Source: Clostridium sp. CAG:632
Lineage (GTDB): Bacteria > Bacillota > Clostridia > Lachnospirales > Lachnospiraceae
DNA length: 27,762 nucleotides
Reading direction: 5' to 3'
Assembly: GCA_000431515.1 (NCBI GenBank)
Contig: HF991330.1
Coordinates: forward strand, 1 to 27,762
The translations under genes were made by a program, and so were the position numbers. The notes under the pieces were generated by a model. That model saw only the letters and a program-made list of their open reading frames with translations. It did not search any database and had not been told where the DNA came from. Shown here in pieces: positions 24,099-27,762 of the stretch (positions are counted from its first letter, which is position 1; the number at the start of each line of letters is the position of its first letter).

Positions 24099-26396
24099 AT
24101 GAAAGAACAATGTACAATACCTATGGTTGCATTGCGGGGAATCGTAATTCTGCCGCATACAACTGTACATTTTGATATAAGCCGCACAGAGTCCATTGAA
24201 GCGGTTAAGGCGGCAATGGGGGGCAATCAGGAGCTGTTTGCGGTGACTCAGCTTGACAAGGATAATTCCCAGGGGTTCGGTATAGAGAGTCTGCAGAAAG
24301 TTGGATGTCTGGTAAAGGTTCAGCAGATGGTAAAGCTTCCGAAAAATATTGTCCGGGTGCTGGTAGAAGGTGTGGCACGTGCAGAACTGTTTGATTTTGA
24401 AGAACGGAACGGTTATCTTTTGGCAGAGGTGCAGGAATGGAAGGACCGCGAACTGGTACCGGAGCAGGAATATGCTTACTGCACCAGTCTGATGGAAGAA
24501 GTTCGGTCCTGTTATGATGCAGGGATGAATCTTACACCACTGGCGCTGCGTAAGCTGACAAGAATCAGAGAAGCGGGAGTTTTAATTGATACACTGGCAG
24601 AACAGTTGCCTCTGGCGTATGAGAAACGACAACAGATTCTTGATATTCCGGATATTGAGAATCGGTGTGTGGCGATGCTGAAAATTCTGCATAGTGAAGC
24701 AGAAATATATCAGATCCGAAAGGAACTGCAGGAACAGCTGAAGACCATTGTAGAGAAAAACCAGCGGGAATATGTTCTGCGTGAGCAGCAGAAGCTGATA
24801 CAGGAAGAACTCGGAGACCGGGATGCTGTCAGTGATATTGAAGAATATCGGGAAAAATTAGCGAAGCTGCAGGCACCGGAGGAAGTAGAAGAGAAGTTAA
24901 AGAAGGAGATTAAACGTCTGGAAGGAATTCCGGTCACCTCTTCCGAGTCTACGGTAGCAAGAACTTACATTGAGACACTACTGGATTATCCATGGAGTCA
25001 GACAACAGAAGACAATCGCAATATCCGTCAGGCGGAGGCTGTTTTAAATGCAGATCATTACGGTCTTGATAAGATAAAGGAGCGAATCCTGGATTCACTT
25101 GCAGTACGAAATATGGTTGCAGAAGGAGACAGTCCGATTCTGTGTCTGGTGGGCCCGCCGGGAACCGGTAAAACCTCAATTGCCCGTTCCATTGCAACGG
25201 CAGTAAATAAGAAATATATCCGGATTTCGCTTGGCGGTGTGCGGGATGAAGCAGAGATCAGAGGTCACAGAAAGACTTATATCGGAGCAATGCCCGGGCG
25301 GATCGCAACTGCCATTATGAAAGCAGGCGTTAACAATCCGCTGATATTGTTAGACGAAGTAGATAAGCTCGGCAATGATTATAAGGGAGATCCTGCATCT
25401 GCACTGCTTGAGGTTCTGGATTCGGAGCAGAATTGCAGATTTGTCGATCATTATTTTGAGGTTCCGATTGATTTAAGTCAGATTCTGTTTGTGGCTACGG
25501 CAAATGATGCCGGTCAGATTCCAAAGCCACTGCTGGATCGAATGGAGATTATCGAAGTGTCCGGGTATACACAGAATGAGAAGTTCCATATTGCGAAAGA
25601 GTTTCTGGTCAGCAAGCAGCGGAAAAAGCATGGCCTAAAGGCATCCCAGCTGACGATCAGTGACAAGGCAATCGACAGAATTATAGAGGAATATACAAGA
25701 GAAGCCGGTGTGCGGGAGCTGGAGCGTCAGATTGCCAAGTTATGCAGGAAGGCAGATCGTGTAATTGCAGAAGGCGAAAAGAAATCCCTGCGCATTTCAG
25801 AACGCAATCTGGAGGAGTATCTCGGGACGCCGAAGTATGAGGCAGAGGACTGGGATGTAAGTTCAAAGATCGGAGAAGCAACAGGTCTCGCATGGACGAG
25901 TGTTGGTGGTGATACCCTGACCATAGAGGTAAATCTGGTACCCGGAACCGGAAAACTGGAGCTGACCGGAAACCTCGGAGATGTTATGAAGGAATCGGCA
26001 AAGATTGCTCTGACCTATGTAAGATCCAGATTGAAGAAGCAGGAGTTTGAAAAACAGGATATCCATATTCATGTACCGGAGGGAGCGGTTCCAAAGGACG
26101 GACCTTCAGCCGGTATCACACTGGCAACAGCTATCTATTCCGCAGCAACCGGGAAACGGGTCAGAGGAGATATTGCCATGACGGGAGAGGTTACGCTGCG
26201 GGGCAGGGTATTGCCAATCGGAGGGTTGAAGGAGAAGCTTCTCGCAGCGAAGGCGCATGGAATAAAGGAAGTTCTGGTGCCGGAACGAAACCGGAGAAAT
26301 GTAGCAGAGCTTGACAGCGAGATTACGGAAGGGATGCTGATCACATATGTTTCTGATATGGATACGGTGTTAAAACGTGCAATTGATACAAAATAG
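24099..26396 (+). CDS. lon: ATP-dependent Lon protease (LonA type)
   Basis: A single-chain AAA+ serine protease that degrades misfolded and regulatory proteins. The 765 residues have the LonA layout: N-terminal substrate-binding domain (about 1-200), a long helical segment (about 205-280), and an AAA+ module with Walker A GPPGTGKT near 351 and Walker B LILLDEVDKL. The peptidase domain has the Ser-Lys dyad S670 (PKDGPSAG) and K713 (GGLKEK), 43 residues apart as in E. coli (S679/K722). The cytosolic LonA form is indicated because no membrane segments interrupt the AAA+ module. AGAAGGTGA at 24084-24092 is 6 nt before the ATG. engB starts 23 nt downstream. Confidence 0.97.
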   Translation: MKEQCTIPMVALRGIVILPHTTVHFDISRTESIEAVKAAMGGNQELFAVTQLDKDNSQGFGIESLQKVGCLVKVQQMVKLPKNIVRVLVEGVARAELFDFEERNGYLLAEVQEWKDRELVPEQEYAYCTSLMEEVRSCYDAGMNLTPLALRKLTRIREAGVLIDTLAEQLPLAYEKRQQILDIPDIENRCVAMLKILHSEAEIYQIRKELQEQLKTIVEKNQREYVLREQQKLIQEELGDRDAVSDIEEYREKLAKLQAPEEVEEKLKKEIKRLEGIPVTSSESTVARTYIETLLDYPWSQTTEDNRNIRQAEAVLNADHYGLDKIKERILDSLAVRNMVAEGDSPILCLVGPPGTGKTSIARSIATAVNKKYIRISLGGVRDEAEIRGHRKTYIGAMPGRIATAIMKAGVNNPLILLDEVDKLGNDYKGDPASALLEVLDSEQNCRFVDHYFEVPIDLSQILFVATANDAGQIPKPLLDRMEIIEVSGYTQNEKFHIAKEFLVSKQRKKHGLKASQLTISDKAIDRIIEEYTREAGVRELERQIAKLCRKADRVIAEGEKKSLRISERNLEEYLGTPKYEAEDWDVSSKIGEATGLAWTSVGGDTLTIEVNLVPGTGKLELTGNLGDVMKESAKIALTYVRSRLKKQEFEKQDIHIHVPEGAVPKDGPSAGITLATAIYSAATGKRVRGDIAMTGEVTLRGRVLPIGGLKEKLLAAKAHGIKEVLVPERNRRNVAELDSEITEGMLITYVSDMDTVLKRAIDTK

Positions 26397-26419
26397 ACAG
26401 TGGTTTGTTGGAGGTTGAA

Positions 26420-27025
26420 ATGGTAATTAAAAGTGTAAATCTGGAAACCGTATGTGGTATTACAAGTAAGCTTCCGGAAAATCAGTTTCCGGAGGCTGCA
26501 TTTGCAGGGAAATCCAATGTAGGGAAATCTTCCCTGATCAATGCTCTGATGAATCGAAAGTCTTATGCAAGAACATCATCACAGCCGGGTAAGACACAGA
26601 CGATTAATTTTTATAACATTAATGAAGCATTTTATTATGTGGATCTTCCGGGCTATGGGTATGCGAAGGTGTCTGCTGAAATTAAGGCGAAGTGGGGAAA
26701 GCTGATCGAACGGTATCTGCATTCCTCAAAGCAGCTGCGGCTGGTATTCCTTTTGGTAGACATCAGACATGAACCGTCGGAGAATGATTGCATTATGTAT
26801 AACTGGATCGTGGATAACGGATTCCATCCGGTGATTATAGCAACGAAGCTGGATAAGATAAAAAGAAGCCAGATACAGAAACAATTGAAAATTATTCGAG
26901 AGAAATTAAAGACAGTACCGGGAACTCCAATCATCCCATTCTCTGCAGAAACGAAGCAGGGAAGGGATGAAATATGGGAATTGCTCGATGAATTTCTAAT
27001 TCAGGTCCCAGAGCTGATGGATTAG
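26420..27025 (+). CDS. engB: Ribosome biogenesis GTP-binding protein EngB (YsxC/YihA)
   Basis: TrmE-Era-EngA-EngB GTPase needed for large ribosomal subunit assembly. The 201 residues contain G1 GKSNVGKS (30-37), G3 DLPGYG (75-80), G4 TKLDK (142-146) and G5 SAE near 180. ATG at 26420 is chosen because GGAGG (26410-26414) sits 5 nt upstream; the in-frame TTG codons before it overlap that RBS. Placement after lon repeats the lonA-ysxC order of Bacillus. The last 30 nt overlap, tail to tail, the DUF4364 gene on the other strand. Confidence 0.96.
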   Translation: MVIKSVNLETVCGITSKLPENQFPEAAFAGKSNVGKSSLINALMNRKSYARTSSQPGKTQTINFYNINEAFYYVDLPGYGYAKVSAEIKAKWGKLIERYLHSSKQLRLVFLLVDIRHEPSENDCIMYNWIVDNGFHPVIIATKLDKIKRSQIQKQLKIIREKLKTVPGTPIIPFSAETKQGRDEIWELLDEFLIQVPELMD

Positions 27026-27520
27026 ATAATCATAAATCGTATTACTTTTTTCCTGCCAGGTGTCACAGATCATAGTAGCCTGGTCCAGTGTCGGAACATT
27101 CAGCTTGATATCAAGCAGAGTCTCGCTGTGTTCCAAAATGGTGCACTGGACGGTGTATTCATTACGCTTGGCAGGATAATAGGTTGCAAATATTTCTACT
27201 TCATTTCGAAGATTGATCTTCTCAGCCTCAAAATATGCATACACATCATCCTTGATTGCGGAAGAAATCTTATAATCAAAGAGATCCAGGGCTTCTTTGC
27301 CGTCGTCTGTCAGATGAAACTGGGTTGTATTCCGGATCAGCTCTGAACGGATGAAGCCTGCATCCTCTAATTCACTTAATGCCTGCTGAAAATTAAAATA
27401 ATTTGTGTAGCCTTTATCGAGGATAAACTGTGACAGCTGGGAAGTTGTCAGAGGGAAATCAACCCGATCCAACATAAAGAGAATAATTAATTTATATAAT
27501 GTAAGACGGTTGTCCGACAT
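26996..27520 (-). CDS. DUF4364 family winged-helix protein
   Basis: A 174-residue protein of the clostridial DUF4364 family, function unknown. The N-terminal 80 or so residues look like a winged helix-turn-helix (SQFILDKGYTNYFNFQQALS, then DAGFIR and QFHLTDDGKEALDLF), similar to PadR/transcription-factor-like folds. The C-terminal half is a beta-rich region with no motif I can name. ATG at 27520 is preceded by AGGAG, which overlaps the stop codon of the malic enzyme gene, so the two are probably cotranscribed and coupled. It overlaps engB by 30 nt at the 3' end. Confidence 0.85.
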   Translation of the reverse strand: MSDNRLTLYKLIILFMLDRVDFPLTTSQLSQFILDKGYTNYFNFQQALSELEDAGFIRSELIRNTTQFHLTDDGKEALDLFDYKISSAIKDDVYAYFEAEKINLRNEVEIFATYYPAKRNEYTVQCTILEHSETLLDIKLNVPTLDQATMICDTWQEKSNTIYDYLIHQLWDLN

Positions 27521-27532
27521 AGTACCACTCCT

Positions 27533-27762
27533 TTAGATATTGGCTTTTACCGCTGCTGCAACAACATCGGCAATTCTTGGATCGAAAGCCTTCGGCATGA
27601 TGTTATCGGCACTCAATTCGTCATCAGATACAAGACCGGCAATTGCATTGGCAGCAGCCAGCTTCATTTCCTCTGTGATCTGACGCGCATGACCTTCAAG
27701 AGCACCCTTAAAAATTCCGGGAAAGGCAACCACATTGTTAACCTGATTCGGAAAATCGGAAC
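27533..27762 (-). CDS. Malic enzyme, C-terminal 75 residues (partial)
   Basis: The frame is open to the window edge. SDFPNQVNNVVAFPGIFKGA is the well-conserved C-terminal region of short bacterial malic enzymes (NAD(P)-dependent oxidative decarboxylation of malate to pyruvate and CO2), followed by EEMKLAAANAIAGLV and KAFDPRIADVVAAAV. The stop TAA is at 27535-27533 on the plus strand. The N-terminus and cofactor-binding domain are outside the window, so NAD versus NADP use cannot be judged. It is 12 nt upstream of the DUF4364 gene. Confidence 0.9.
   Translation of the reverse strand, partial: SDFPNQVNNVVAFPGIFKGALEGHARQITEEMKLAAANAIAGLVSDDELSADNIMPKAFDPRIADVVAAAVKANI

Overview
The window comes from a low-GC, Gram-positive anaerobe, most likely a spore-forming, butyrate-producing member of the Lachnospiraceae (Clostridia). 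The grounds are a thl-crt-hbd-bcd-etfB-etfA cluster in the order known from that family, a phosphotransbutyrylase/butyrate kinase pair of the kind found in Coprococcus-like butyrate producers, an alpha/beta-type small acid-soluble spore protein, a sortase-anchored surface protein, an LtaS-like enzyme, strong AGGAGG ribosome binding sites, and the Firmicute gene order tig-clpP-clpX-lon-engB. A Coprococcus-like genus is an inference from gene content only.

Layout. (1) 1-4483, plus strand: the 3' part of a gene for a very long charged helix (octad repeats) joined to what looks like a dead CbxX/SpoVK-type AAA+ domain; a stand-alone MreB/Mbl-type actin; and a YgiQ-family radical SAM protein that starts 5 nt after the actin gene. 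(2) 4484-10679: promoter, two palindromes at the likely transcription start, and six genes that convert acetyl-CoA to butyryl-CoA, including the electron-bifurcating Bcd-EtfAB complex. (3) 10722-12791: a long hairpin, a near-consensus promoter and an LTA-synthase-like membrane phosphoglycerol transferase. (4) 12810-14976, minus strand: ptb-buk, which turns butyryl-CoA into butyrate plus ATP, converging on the LtaS-like gene at a shared 14-bp bidirectional terminator. (5) 15056-20301: a 1708-residue surface protein with InlB-type repeats, a YDG domain, Ig-like domains, a Thr-rich stalk and an SPQTG sorting signal, behind a roughly 85-nt leader. (6) 20428-20613: the spore protein, with terminator. 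(7) 20704-27025: trigger factor, ClpP, ClpX, Lon and the ribosome-assembly GTPase EngB, a protein-quality-control block. (8) 26996-27762, minus strand: a DUF4364 winged-helix protein, probably cotranscribed with a malic enzyme whose C-terminus enters the window.

The complete route from acetyl-CoA to butyrate is encoded within about 10.4 kb, as two transcription units separated by one cell-envelope gene. I found no mobile elements, CRISPR arrays, rRNA or tRNA genes. The least ordinary items are the charged-helix/pseudo-AAA protein, the half-site cluster at the butyrate promoter, and the repeat-bearing leader of the surface protein.
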